A DNA stretch of 64,000 nucleotides, taken from positions 496,001 through 560,000 of the forward strand of contig NZ_JBHUJW010000043.1 in assembly GCF_042683565.1 (NCBI RefSeq). The letters are read 5' to 3'. The position numbers and the translations under genes were made by a program. A model generated the notes under the pieces. It was not told the origin of the DNA and searched no databases. It was given only the letters and a program-made list of their open reading frames with translations. Position 1 is the stretch's first letter. Each line of letters starts with the position of its first letter. This DNA comes from Brevibacillus sp042683565 (GTDB taxonomy: Bacteria > Bacillota > Bacilli > Brevibacillales > Brevibacillaceae). Positions 36,208 to 44,683 of this stretch are shown here, piece by piece.

Positions 36208-37848
36208 GTGCCAACAGCCAAATTGCGTTTGTATCTGCAAACGAGAATGATCGTCCTGTTTACTTTCGTCATTATGCTTCTGATCGGGTCGATGGGAGTT
36301 GTTTTTTCATCCATGATAGCGTCGTCAATCGAGGAGCAGATCGGGAAAAAGGCCCTAAGCGTGGCCAAGATTGTCGCCAACGATCCCGAACTGCGCCGGG
36401 CGTTTCAGACGGACAATCCGTCGCAGCTCATCCAGCCGATTGCAGAAAACGTACGCAAACAGACGGATGCGGAATTTGTCGTCGTCGGCAACCGCGAAGG
36501 GATACGGTACGCGCACCCGCTGCCGGACCGCATCGGAAAAAGCATGGTTGGAGGCGACAACGAGTTGGGCCTTCTCTACGGTCAATCCTACATCTCGAAA
36601 GCGGTGGGCAGCCTGGGGCCTTCCTTGCGGGGAAAGGTGCCGATCCGGAATGACAACGGGGATGTGATCGGGATCGTTTCTGTCGGTTTTTTGCTGGAAG
36701 ATATCGAACGAGCCATCGACGATTACCAGGAGAAGGTCGTTTTCATCATCATCCTCGCCTTGCTTTTCGGCGTAGCAGGTGCTATCGGATTGAGCCGCTA
36801 CGTGAAGCGCGTCATTCTCGGACTGGAGCCGGAAGAGATCGCGGCGCTGTACGTCGAGCGCAATGCCGTCCTGGAGTCTGTCCGCGAAGGGATCGTCGCT
36901 ATCGACCGGAACAACAAAGTGACGATGATGAACAAGGCAGCGATCCGGATTCTCGACCTACCCCCGGACAATTACCACCGCAAGGAAATACGCGAAGTGC
37001 TGCCAGACAGCCGAATGCCGGAGTTGCTCGATACAGGCGAGCACCAGCTGGACAGGGAAGCGGTCCTTTGCGGCAAAGAGATCATCGTCAATCGCGTCCC
37101 GATCCGGCTGGGTGAGAAAGTGGTCGGCGTCGTGAGCAGCTTCCGCCCGAAATCGGAGATCGACAGGCTCGTATCGGAGCTGTCCCAGGCACGGCGCTAT
37201 GCCGATGTGCTGCGGGCTCAGACGCATGAATTCCACAACCTGCTGTACACCATCTCCGGGCTGCTCCAGCTTGGCTCCATCCAGGAGGCGGTCGAGCTGA
37301 TTACGAGCGAGACGTCCGCGCAGCAGGAGATGCTGCTGTTTGTCGCCAAGCAAATTCCGGACCCGCTCATCGGGGCATTGCTCCTTGGCATGCACAACCG
37401 GGCAAAAGAGCTGAAAATCCATTTCCGGATCAATCAGGACAGCCGCTTGACGGAGCTGCCCCCCGGAATCAACAGGCAGCAGCTGGTTGTTTTGCTGGGG
37501 ACGCTGATCCAAAATGCGCTGGAAGCCGTGAATGAATCCGGCGCAGAGCAAAGAGTCGTGGAATGCTACCTGTCGGATACCGGGGAAGAAATTTTGTTCG
37601 AGGTGGAAGACTCGGGTTCAGGCGTGCCGGAGCAATTGCGCGAAGCGATCTTCCAGCACGGCTTTTCCACCAAGCCCGGGGAGCACAGAGGAATCGGGCT
37701 GGCCAAAGCACAGGGCATCATCCAGGAGATGAACGGCTATGTGCTGGTAGGCAAAAGCGAATGGGGAGGCGCGCTCTTTACCGTATCACTGCCGAAAGAA
37801 CGGAGGGGTATCGTTGCAGAAAGTGGAAGTGCTGATCGTAGAGGATGA
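36208..37848 (+). CDS. Sensor histidine kinase, CitA/DcuS type
   Basis: Membrane sensor of 546 residues. TM1 is at ~13-35, an extracytoplasmic PAS-like ligand domain at ~36-170 (NREGIRYAHPLPDRIGKSM, VGFLLEDIE), TM2 at ~171-193, and a cytoplasmic PAS at ~215-320. The Spo0B-type dimerisation region carries H340 in THEFHNLLYTISGLLQ, followed by a HATPase_c domain (EDSGSGVPEQLR, HRGIGLAKAQGI). Such kinases sense di- or tricarboxylates. GTG start with CAGGGGGTG upstream. It overlaps the response-regulator gene by 35 bases and lies just ahead of a tricarboxylate transporter. Confidence 0.92.
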   Translation: MPTAKLRLYLQTRMIVLFTFVIMLLIGSMGVVFSSMIASSIEEQIGKKALSVAKIVANDPELRRAFQTDNPSQLIQPIAENVRKQTDAEFVVVGNREGIRYAHPLPDRIGKSMVGGDNELGLLYGQSYISKAVGSLGPSLRGKVPIRNDNGDVIGIVSVGFLLEDIERAIDDYQEKVVFIIILALLFGVAGAIGLSRYVKRVILGLEPEEIAALYVERNAVLESVREGIVAIDRNNKVTMMNKAAIRILDLPPDNYHRKEIREVLPDSRMPELLDTGEHQLDREAVLCGKEIIVNRVPIRLGEKVVGVVSSFRPKSEIDRLVSELSQARRYADVLRAQTHEFHNLLYTISGLLQLGSIQEAVELITSETSAQQEMLLFVAKQIPDPLIGALLLGMHNRAKELKIHFRINQDSRLTELPPGINRQQLVVLLGTLIQNALEAVNESGAEQRVVECYLSDTGEEILFEVEDSGSGVPEQLREAIFQHGFSTKPGEHRGIGLAKAQGIIQEMNGYVLVGKSEWGGALFTVSLPKERRGIVAESGSADRRG

Positions 37849-38503
37849 TTTGCGCATTGTGGACATCAACCGCCGATTTGTCAGCAAGGTGGACGGCTTT
37901 GAGGTGATTGCGACGGCGACGAATGGCGCGGAGGCCAAAGAGCTGCTCGCCGTCACTCATCCGCATCTGGTGCTGCTCGATGTGTATTTGCCCGACATGC
38001 TGGGTATCGACCTCGTCTGGCACATCCGTCAGCATTACCGCGATGTGGATATCATCATGATAACCGCGGCGAAGGAGATGGACATCGTGCAGGAATCGCT
38101 GCGCGGCGGCGTGTTTGATTACATCGTCAAGCCACTCGTGTTCGAGCGGTTCCGCGAGCGACTGGAGAACTACCGTGAACATTTGCTGCAGACGAAGGCA
38201 GCGAGGGAGATCGATCAGGATCTCATCGATCGCATCCTGACACGCAGCCGGATTCCCGGCAAGCCAAAAGAGACAGCTATGCCCAAAGGGATCGATTTGT
38301 TGACACTGGAAAAAGTGCTGGAGGCGATGCGCCGCACAGGCAACAAAGGCGTCTCGGCCGAGGAGATCGGAAAGGAAATCGGGACGAGCCGAACGACTGC
38401 CCGCCGTTACCTGGAGTACCTCGTGCAGGAAAAGAAAGCGCGGCCCGAGCTGATTTACGGCACGGTCGGGCGGCCGGAGAGAAAATACCGCTACTTGTCC
38501 TAG
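37814..38503 (+). CDS. Response regulator, CitB/DcuR type
   Basis: 229 residues. The receiver domain contains EDD at 10-12 region, phosphoacceptor D56 (LLDVYLPD) and K in IVKPL. The C-terminal HTH (GVSAEEIGKEIGTSRTTARRYLEYL) is that of the CitB/DcuR class. TTG 37814 is the start, with GGAGGGG seven bases upstream inside the kinase gene. It probably activates the tctCBA operon that follows, possibly at the inverted repeat 38586-38631. Confidence 0.92.
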   Translation: MQKVEVLIVEDDLRIVDINRRFVSKVDGFEVIATATNGAEAKELLAVTHPHLVLLDVYLPDMLGIDLVWHIRQHYRDVDIIMITAAKEMDIVQESLRGGVFDYIVKPLVFERFRERLENYREHLLQTKAAREIDQDLIDRILTRSRIPGKPKETAMPKGIDLLTLEKVLEAMRRTGNKGVSAEEIGKEIGTSRTTARRYLEYLVQEKKARPELIYGTVGRPERKYRYLS

Positions 38504-38585
38504 CCTCATGAACAATATGAACAAAATGTTCGCAAAATTCAAAATGCTCCTTATGCACGAAATCTGTTCGTGGAACCTCTGCCAT

Positions 38586-38631
38586 GTTACGTTTAGACCG
38601 TGTAATGTATGCGTTTACACCAAAACGTAAC
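38586..38631. repeat. Inverted repeat GTTACGTTT-N28-AAACGTAAC ahead of tctC
   Basis: A perfect 9-bp inverted repeat (38586-38594 and 38623-38631), centres 37 bp apart, enclosing the cre-like site. It ends 15 bp before the tctC start codon. It may be the binding site of the response regulator encoded just upstream, or form a stem in the mRNA leader close to the ribosome site. Confidence 0.55.
38606..38619. promoter_or_regulatory. Candidate cre site (CcpA) ahead of tctC
   Basis: TGTATGCGTTTACA; its complement TGTAAACGCATACA fits TGNAANCGNWNNCW at every fixed position. It sits in the loop of the inverted repeat, so catabolite repression of the transporter is likely. Confidence 0.55.
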
Positions 38632-38645
38632 TAAGAGGGGGATGC

Positions 38646-39695
38646 ATGATGAGAAAGAGAAGCATGTTGATTTCACTGTCTGTCTTGTTGACACTGGCAC
38701 TTACAGCCTGTGGCGGAGGCAACACGGCGAGCAGCGGGAATGCGGGTAGCTCCTCGGGACAGTCGGCACCGGCTGCCTCGAACTATCCAGGGAAGCCGCT
38801 GGTTATCGTCGCGCCTTCGGGAGCAGGGGGAGGCTGGGACAAGACGGCGCGCTCATTGGCAAAGGTGCTAAGCGAAAGCAAGCTGGTCAACGAATCGATC
38901 ACAGTGGAAAACAAGCCGGGCGGCGGCGGAACAGTCTTCATGGCCGAGTACGTCAATAAAGACAAAGGGAATCCGTACCGGTTGTTCGTCAGCTCGCCGC
39001 CGATCCTGATCAACAATGACAAAAAGGAAGGGAACACGCCGTACGGGTATCGGGACGTGACCCCGCTCGCGCAATTGACCAAAGATTTCGGCGCCCTGGT
39101 CGTCAAGGCAGATTCTCCTTACAAAGATATCAAGAGCTTGCTGGAAGCGATGAAGGCGGACCCGAGCAAGATCACGCTGGCGGGCGGTTCCGCACCAGGT
39201 TCGATGGATCATCTGGTGAGCGTGCTGCCGGCTGCCAAGTACGGCATCGATCCAAAGAGCGTCAAATACGTCTCCTATGACGGCGGCGGAGAGGCGATAG
39301 CGGCGCTGCTGGGAGGAAATGCGGACATGATTGCGACAGACGCATCCGGAGTCGGGGAGTATTTGAAAGCGGGCAAGGTGCGAGTGCTCGGCGTGACCTC
39401 CGACCAGCGTCTGGGCGGCGTGCTGAAAGATGTCCCGACGCTCAAGGAGCAAGGGATCGATGCGACCTTCAACATCTGGCGCGGCGTTTTCGGACCAGCC
39501 GATATGCCGGCCGATGCAAAAGCGTACTGGGATGCCAAGCTGAAAGAGCTGAGCGAAAACGACCTGTGGAAACAAGAGCTGGCGGCAAACGGATGGGAAA
39601 GTGAATACAAGGATTCGGCTGTCTTCACAGCGTTTCTGGACGAACAGGACAAATTGGTGAAAGAACTGCTGACGTCTCTGGGCATGGAGAAATGA
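38646..39695 (+). CDS. tctC: Tripartite tricarboxylate transporter substrate-binding lipoprotein (TctC)
   Basis: Extracellular receptor of 349 residues. Signal peptide with lipobox LTAC, a Gly/Ser/Ala-rich linker, then the Bug/TctC fold: YPGKPLVIVAPSGAGGGWDKTAR, VENKPGGGGTVFMAEY, GGSAPGSMDHL, DGGGEAIAALLGGNADM. ATG 38646 (or 38649) follows TAAGAGGGGG. First gene of tctCBA. The ligand (citrate, another carboxylate, or an amino-acid-like compound) is not predictable from sequence. Confidence 0.92.
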   Translation: MMRKRSMLISLSVLLTLALTACGGGNTASSGNAGSSSGQSAPAASNYPGKPLVIVAPSGAGGGWDKTARSLAKVLSESKLVNESITVENKPGGGGTVFMAEYVNKDKGNPYRLFVSSPPILINNDKKEGNTPYGYRDVTPLAQLTKDFGALVVKADSPYKDIKSLLEAMKADPSKITLAGGSAPGSMDHLVSVLPAAKYGIDPKSVKYVSYDGGGEAIAALLGGNADMIATDASGVGEYLKAGKVRVLGVTSDQRLGGVLKDVPTLKEQGIDATFNIWRGVFGPADMPADAKAYWDAKLKELSENDLWKQELAANGWESEYKDSAVFTAFLDEQDKLVKELLTSLGMEK

Positions 39696-39772
39696 GCAAA
39701 GGAGGGGGCTGCCTCTCCTTTTTCGCAGCCCGTACCTGGCAGAGGCTTGTTTATTGATGGGAGGTGGGCCCT

Positions 39773-40237
39773 TTGAATTTTACGTTTGATCGGGTCGGCA
39801 GTATTTTATTTGCGCTCATAGGCGCCCTGTTTGTCGTGGAGAGTCGGTCGATTTCCGCCAGCGCCTACGGGAGCGAGGTGGGTCCGAACATATTTCCGTT
39901 CGGTCTTGGCATCATACTTATTTTGATTAGCCTGCGGTTGTTTTGGGAATCGCTGAAACAGAAAACCTCAAGGGCGGCGGCTGCCGGGGAAAGACGAAAT
40001 TACCGGCGATTCATCCTGATTTTGCTCGCGACCGTCTTGTACGTCTGCCTGCTGGAGCCACTCGGTTATGTGATTGCGACGTTTCTCTTTCTCGCGTTTG
40101 CATTCCGCGTCATGGGAAGCAGCAGCATCGCGAAGACTTTGGTGGTTGCCCTCGCTTTTTCCGCAAGTGTCTATTACGTATACGTCTATCTTTTGAAAGG
40201 GACCCTGCCAGAGTTTCCTGCCTGGCTCGGCTTGTGA
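39773..40237 (+). CDS. tctB: Tripartite tricarboxylate transporter small membrane subunit (TctB)
   Basis: 154 residues, four membrane segments, with the TctB pattern ISASAYGSEVGPNIFPFGLGI near the first loop. TTG 39773 is preferred because GGGAGGTGG ends about five bases upstream; GTG 39764 lies inside that ribosome site. It is 77 bp after tctC and 13 bp before tctA. Confidence 0.9.
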   Translation: MNFTFDRVGSILFALIGALFVVESRSISASAYGSEVGPNIFPFGLGIILILISLRLFWESLKQKTSRAAAAGERRNYRRFILILLATVLYVCLLEPLGYVIATFLFLAFAFRVMGSSSIAKTLVVALAFSASVYYVYVYLLKGTLPEFPAWLGL

Positions 40238-40250
40238 GGAGGAATGAGAC

Positions 40251-41777
40251 ATGGGTGCTTTGCAATATTTGGGTGACGGATTTCTCCTCGCCTTGCAATG
40301 GCACAATCTGGTCTATGCGTTTGTCGGCGTGCTGATCGGCACAGCGGTAGGGGTCTTGCCCGGGATCGGTCCGATGAGCGGCGTGGCTCTCCTGATGCCT
40401 GTCACCGCATCGTTGACATCCGGGCTTCCTCCCGAGGATGCGGCAGCGAGCGCCATCATTTTGCTGGCCGGGGTCTACTACGGCGCGATGTACGGCGGCT
40501 CTACGACGTCCATCCTGCTGAACACGCCGGGGGAATCGTCCTCTGTCGTCACCACGCTGGACGGGTATCAGATGGCGCGCCAGGGACGAGCTGGCACGGC
40601 ATTGTCCATTTCGGCGATCGGTTCCTTCGTGGCCGGGATCGTCGCCTTGATCGCGCTCGTGTTTCTGGCCGATCCCCTCTCTGACCTGGCACTGAAATTC
40701 GGACCTGCCGAATACTTCTCCCTGATGCTGCTTGGACTGTGCGCGGTGAGCGGACTCGGGGGGAGATCGATGACCAAGGCGCTTATCATGACCGTACTGG
40801 GTTTGCTTTTGTCGACCATCGGGATTGACAATGTTTCGGGCGTGGCACGCTTTACGTACGACATACCCGAGTTGTATCAAGGGCTCGAGTTTTTGACGAT
40901 CGCTGTCGGTCTGTTCGCGCTGGGGGAAGTGTTCAAGACCGTTCTGGAGACAGACGACGGCGAGACAGATGTGATCAAGGTGGGGCGCATTTTGCCGTCT
41001 TTGTCGGATTTGAAGCAAAGCGCAGGTCCGATTACACGCGGCTCGCTTCTCGGCTTTTTCGTGGGGGTGCTGCCAGGGGCAGGGGCGACGATTGCATCGT
41101 TCTTTGCCTACACACTGGAAAAGAAGCTGAGCAAAAACCCATCCCGTTTTGGCAAAGGTGCCATTGAAGGCGTTGCCGCACCGGAATCCGCCAACAATGC
41201 GGCATCAGGAGGAGCGATGGTTCCGCTTCTCACCATGGGCATACCCGGCTCGGGCACAACGGCGATTCTCATGGGGGCGCTGCTCATGTATAACGTGCAG
41301 CCAGGGCCGCTCTTGTTTACCGACCATCCGCAGGTCGCCTGGGGCTTGATCGCCAGCATGTTCATCGGCAACGTGATGCTGCTCGTGCTGAACATGCCGC
41401 TGGTGAAAGTGTTTGCGAAAATTATCGAGACGCCAGGGCAATACCTGCTCCCGCTGATCATCGCCATTTCCGTCTTTGGCGTCTATGCGGTGCAGATCAG
41501 CACCTTCGATCTCGTCCTGCTGGTTATTTGCGGCGTCGCCGGCTACTACTTGTCCAAAAACGACTTTCCGCTCGCCCCGCTCGTGCTTGGTATCGTCCTT
41601 GGCCCGATGATCGAAAACAACATGCGCCGCGCGCTGACCACATCCAACGGCGATTTCACCATTTTCCTCAGCAAGCCGCTCTCGGCAACCTTCCTCGTCT
41701 GCGCCTTGCTCTGGCTCGTGATTCCGCTCCTTCTGAAACGGCGCGGGAAAGAAGTCGTTGTCAGCGAGGAGGCGTAA
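40251..41777 (+). CDS. tctA: Tripartite tricarboxylate transporter large permease (TctA)
   Basis: 508 residues, about 12 membrane segments. The TctA signatures are GVLPGIGPMSGVALLMPVT, GVYYGAMYGGSTTSILLNTPG and GFFVGVLPGAGATIASFFAY, with AAPESANNAA in the second half. GAGGAGGAATGAGAC precedes the ATG. Uses the ion gradient, with TctB and TctC, to import carboxylates. Confidence 0.94.
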   Translation: MGALQYLGDGFLLALQWHNLVYAFVGVLIGTAVGVLPGIGPMSGVALLMPVTASLTSGLPPEDAAASAIILLAGVYYGAMYGGSTTSILLNTPGESSSVVTTLDGYQMARQGRAGTALSISAIGSFVAGIVALIALVFLADPLSDLALKFGPAEYFSLMLLGLCAVSGLGGRSMTKALIMTVLGLLLSTIGIDNVSGVARFTYDIPELYQGLEFLTIAVGLFALGEVFKTVLETDDGETDVIKVGRILPSLSDLKQSAGPITRGSLLGFFVGVLPGAGATIASFFAYTLEKKLSKNPSRFGKGAIEGVAAPESANNAASGGAMVPLLTMGIPGSGTTAILMGALLMYNVQPGPLLFTDHPQVAWGLIASMFIGNVMLLVLNMPLVKVFAKIIETPGQYLLPLIIAISVFGVYAVQISTFDLVLLVICGVAGYYLSKNDFPLAPLVLGIVLGPMIENNMRRALTTSNGDFTIFLSKPLSATFLVCALLWLVIPLLLKRRGKEVVVSEEA

Positions 41778-41908
41778 GCTTTGCGAAAAATGGTTACGGG
41801 TTGAATACAGCAGGCGGGATCTTCTCAACCGCCCAGCGTCAAGGTATGATGGAGCAAACAGGACACACTTTCCAAACGGGAAAAGAAAACGCTGGGGGGA
41901 AGCAGAAA

Positions 41909-43012
41909 GTGGACATCAATCAACTGGATACGCCTTCGCTGCTGCTGGATTTGCAAACGATGGAAGCCAATCTCAAACGAATTGACACTTTTGCCAAGAG
42001 TCAGGGGATAGCGTGGCGTCCGCACATCAAGACACACAAGTCCATTGAAATCGCCAAAAGGCAGATCGCAGCCGGGGCATGCGGCATTACCGTCGCCAAA
42101 GTAGCGGAGGCGGAGGTCATGGCGAAAGCGGGCATCGCAGATATCCTGATCGCCTACCCGCTCGCCTCCCGTACGAAGCTGGAGCGGGTGGCCGCCTTGC
42201 TGCGGAATGCCCGGATCATCCTCGCGGTAGACTCTGCCGAGCAGGCTTCTCACGTGGACAGCTTTTTTCGGGAGCGGGGTCAAGTGATCGACGTCTGGAT
42301 CAAACTGGACTCGGGCTTGAGAAGATGCGGCGTAGATCCGGGCGAACCGACGCTCGAACTGGCAAAGCAGGTCAGCCGCATGCCGAATCTGCAGCTCAAA
42401 GGCTTGTTCACGCACGCCGGACATTCCTACGCTGCTTCCTCCAGTGAACAAATCGAGCAGATTGCCCGCCACGAGGGGACGTGCATCGTGGAAAGCGCAC
42501 AGCTGTGCGAACGCCACGGCATTCCCATCGAGGTCAGAAGCGTCGGCTCGACCCCTACCTACGAGCTGGCAGGCAAGGTCCCGGGCATCACAGAGGTCCG
42601 TCCGGGCAATGCGGTCTTTTTCGATGCGATCCAGGTCGGCCTGGGAGTAGCTGCCTATGACCAATGCGCTCTGCGACTGATCAGCACCGTCGTCAGCAAA
42701 CGGGAAGGAGAGCGGCTCGTGCTGGATACAGGCAGCAAGTCGCTCGCGCTGGATCAGGGGGCGCACGGGAACGCGACGGTGAAAGGGTTCGGATATGTCG
42801 TCGGACACCCGGAGATCGTCATCCAGCGTCTCTCCGAGGAGCATGGCGTGGCTGCCATCGAGGGGGAAACAAGCCTTGGATTGCTCGACCGCGTCCAGAT
42901 CATCCCCAATCACGCCTGCACGGTGATGAACTTGTTTGACCGCGTCCACGTCGTGCGCGATGGCGAGGTCATCGACATCTGGCGCATTGACGCACGCGGA
43001 CACGTCCAGTAA
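41909..43012 (+). CDS. D-threonine aldolase / D-serine dehydratase-like PLP enzyme
   Basis: Alanine-racemase-fold PLP enzyme, 367 residues. The PLP lysine is K41 in RPHIKTHKS. TVAKVAEAEVM, the GSTPTYE phosphate-binding loop and the C-terminal metal-site motif PNHACTVMNLFD fit D-threonine aldolase and metal-dependent D-serine dehydratase. GTG 41909 follows GGGGGA by eight bases; ATG 41846 is an alternative with a weaker site. It is 131 bp after tctA in the same direction, so the transported compound could be a beta-hydroxy-D-amino acid or a product of it; this is inference. Confidence 0.85.
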   Translation: MDINQLDTPSLLLDLQTMEANLKRIDTFAKSQGIAWRPHIKTHKSIEIAKRQIAAGACGITVAKVAEAEVMAKAGIADILIAYPLASRTKLERVAALLRNARIILAVDSAEQASHVDSFFRERGQVIDVWIKLDSGLRRCGVDPGEPTLELAKQVSRMPNLQLKGLFTHAGHSYAASSSEQIEQIARHEGTCIVESAQLCERHGIPIEVRSVGSTPTYELAGKVPGITEVRPGNAVFFDAIQVGLGVAAYDQCALRLISTVVSKREGERLVLDTGSKSLALDQGAHGNATVKGFGYVVGHPEIVIQRLSEEHGVAAIEGETSLGLLDRVQIIPNHACTVMNLFDRVHVVRDGEVIDIWRIDARGHVQ

Positions 43013-43140
43013 AAGCTTTCAACTGCGGCTTTTCTCCGGCAGCAAGACGAGATTGACAGGTGGCTCCCATCCCGTTATTATTGGAAAAATTTGCGGGAGC
43101 TGTTTTGCTTGCAAGGTCGGACAGAACAGTCAGAGGAGAC

Positions 43141-43737
43141 ATGAAAATGCTGAAGATCGCCCCTGTCACACTGCAAGGAAAACACGTTCGGCTGGAGCCG
43201 CTTCGCCGCGAGCACGCAGAAGGGCTGTGGGAAGCAGGTCGATACGAAGAAATTTGGACGTACATGACCACGCAGATAAAAGTGCCTGCCGACGCGCGCA
43301 CGTTCATCGAGGCAGCGATGAAAAAGGAAGCGGAAGGGACCGAACTGCCCTTTGCCATTCTGAGCCAGGCGGACGGCCAAGTCATTGGCAGCACCCGGTT
43401 TCTGAATATTTCGCGCAGCGACCGCGGCCTGGAGATCGGCTTTACGTGGCTAACCCCGTCTGTCTGGAAGAGCGCCGTCAATACGGAATGCAAATACTTG
43501 CTGCTTCGTCATTGCTTTGAGCAACTGGGGTGCATTCGCGTGCAGCTAAAAACGGATTCGCGCAACTTGAACTCCCAGCGGGCCATTGCCCGCATCGGCG
43601 GAATTCGCGAAGGCGTCTTGCGCAATCACATGGTTTTGCCGGACGGGTATGTGCGTGATTCCGTCTATTTCAGCATACTTGACCGCGAATGGCCAGATGT
43701 CCGGGAAAAGCTGCATTTGTTGCTGTTTGGTGAATAA
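43141..43737 (+). CDS. GNAT-family N-acetyltransferase (RimJ/RimL type)
   Basis: 198 residues. RimJ/RimL-type GNAT (Acetyltransf_3): VTLQGKHVRLEPLRREHAEGL at the start, GSTRFLNISRSDRGLEIGFTWL in the centre and the acetyl-CoA region WKSAVNTECKYLLLRHCFE, then VQLKTDSRNLNSQRAIARIG. The acceptor (ribosomal protein or small amine) is unknown. GAGGAGAC precedes ATG 43141. Confidence 0.88.
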   Translation: MKMLKIAPVTLQGKHVRLEPLRREHAEGLWEAGRYEEIWTYMTTQIKVPADARTFIEAAMKKEAEGTELPFAILSQADGQVIGSTRFLNISRSDRGLEIGFTWLTPSVWKSAVNTECKYLLLRHCFEQLGCIRVQLKTDSRNLNSQRAIARIGGIREGVLRNHMVLPDGYVRDSVYFSILDREWPDVREKLHLLLFGE

Positions 43738-43750
43738 ACAGGCAGAGCGA

Positions 43751-43780
43751 TTGTGGGGCCGGCAGAAGCATGTGTACAAT
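43751..43780 (+). promoter_or_regulatory. Promoter of the DUF3054 gene
   Basis: TTGTGG at 43751-43756 and TACAAT at 43775-43780 with 18 bp between. The -10 overlaps the left arm of an inverted repeat. Confidence 0.5.
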
Positions 43781-43803
43781 ACAGGAGGAAAGCTGTTGTA
43801 CAC
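43772..43803. repeat. Inverted repeat GTGTACAA-N16-TTGTACAC
   Basis: Perfect 8-bp arms (43772-43779 and 43796-43803), centres 24 bp apart. They lie over the -10 and the start region of the promoter. Probably an operator for a dimeric or tetrameric repressor. Confidence 0.5.
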
Positions 43804-43835
43804 TACAGATTGCTTGATGAGAAAAGAGGGTTTCT

Positions 43836-44249
43836 ATGAAACTGCGTGTCTCGCGGGCGGGCTGGGTGCTTCTGGCCGGGGATCTTTTTGCCTTCCTGCT
43901 GTTCGCCTACTACGGCAAGCTGGCCCATCATCTGCCTGTATCGATTCCGGGATTGCTCGACACTCTCGCCCCGTTTCTGCTCGGCTGGATCTTGGCGATT
44001 ACATGGTTTCGCACATACAGCGAGCGCGCCTATCGTTCGTTTGGGCGCCTGCTGCTGTTCACTTTCCTTAGCTGGACGGTCGCGTGTCCGATCGGCTTGG
44101 TGATTCGGGCATGGTGGACCGGCGTGCCGATGACATGGGTGTTCAGCTGGGTCGCCTATTTGATCACTTTTGCCTTTCTGCTTGGCTGGAGAGTTCCGTT
44201 TTCTATCGTCTATGCGCTCCGTCGGCAGTACCGGCGCCACTTGGCCTGA
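43836..44249 (+). CDS. DUF3054 family membrane protein
   Basis: 137 residues, four predicted membrane helices. GDLFAFLLFAYYGKLAH at the N-terminus and APFLLGWILAITWF are typical of DUF3054. Function of the family unknown. AAGAGGG precedes the ATG. It is probably controlled through the inverted repeat 43772-43803. Confidence 0.85.
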   Translation: MKLRVSRAGWVLLAGDLFAFLLFAYYGKLAHHLPVSIPGLLDTLAPFLLGWILAITWFRTYSERAYRSFGRLLLFTFLSWTVACPIGLVIRAWWTGVPMTWVFSWVAYLITFAFLLGWRVPFSIVYALRRQYRRHLA

Positions 44250-44328
44250 TTGCCTGCCCTTCGCCGAGTAAAGCGGCGAGGATTGGTTACGCTATCCCAT
44301 GATGCCATTATCAAGGGAGGTGGAATGC

Positions 44329-44460
44329 ATGAGCAAGAACAACAACAGCAAAGATCTGGGCAAAAATCGCGGGAAGACGCTGGACGATCATGACAGAAAC
44401 ACCAATTTGCGTCAGTCCCAGCACAATGATCGCAACGAAGGAACGAGTAAAAGCCGCTGA
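44329..44460 (+). CDS. Small hydrophilic protein, 43 aa
   Basis: Translates as MSKNNNSKDLGKNRGK... rich in Asn, Lys, Asp, Arg and without hydrophobic segments, in the style of small spore or stress proteins, but matching no family I know. AAGGGAGGTGG sits nine bases before the ATG, a very good ribosome site. Its stop codon lies in the left arm of the terminator. Confidence 0.65.
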   Translation: MSKNNNSKDLGKNRGKTLDDHDRNTNLRQSQHNDRNEGTSKSR

Positions 44461-44478
44461 TATTCAGCGGTTTTTCTT
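44454..44478 (+). terminator. Terminator overlapping the stop codon of the 43-aa gene
   Basis: CCGCTGA pairs with TCAGCGG over a three-base loop, then TTTTTCTTTT. The TGA in the left arm is the stop codon. Confidence 0.85.
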
Positions 44479-44490
44479 TTGCTCCAGGAC

Positions 44491-44517
44491 TTGCAAACGA
44501 GCGCAGTATGCTATAAT
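44491..44517 (+). promoter_or_regulatory. Extended -10 promoter of the tenI-thiE unit
   Basis: TGCTATAAT at 44509-44517 is a TGN-extended -10; TTGCAA at 44491-44496 is a -35 with a short 15-bp spacer. Confidence 0.6.
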
Positions 44518-44683
44518 AGGTTTTGTTTTTCAGGCAGAGGACGGGGCAGGTCGTGCGCCAAAGGTTCGCTGAGGACCCATGTGCAGAAACGGTTTGGCCG
44601 ATCAGGCATCGCTTGGCCTTGCAGACAGGACTTGTCCGTGCCAGGATCATTTGCCTCATGCCTAATGGAGAGGAGGGAAAAGC
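44518..44683 (+). other. Long 5' leader with local hairpins, unassigned
   Basis: About 160 bases between the promoter and the first start codon. Local stems such as GGTTC/GGACC and GGAC/GTCC can form. I looked for a TPP riboswitch core because thiamine genes follow and do not see one (no CTGAGA or the usual partner loop). No T-box motif either. Confidence 0.35.

Noticed and set aside
44518..44683. TPP riboswitch or T-box before the thiamine genes
   Set aside because: Neither the TPP core sequences nor the T-box AGGGTGGNACCGCG is present.
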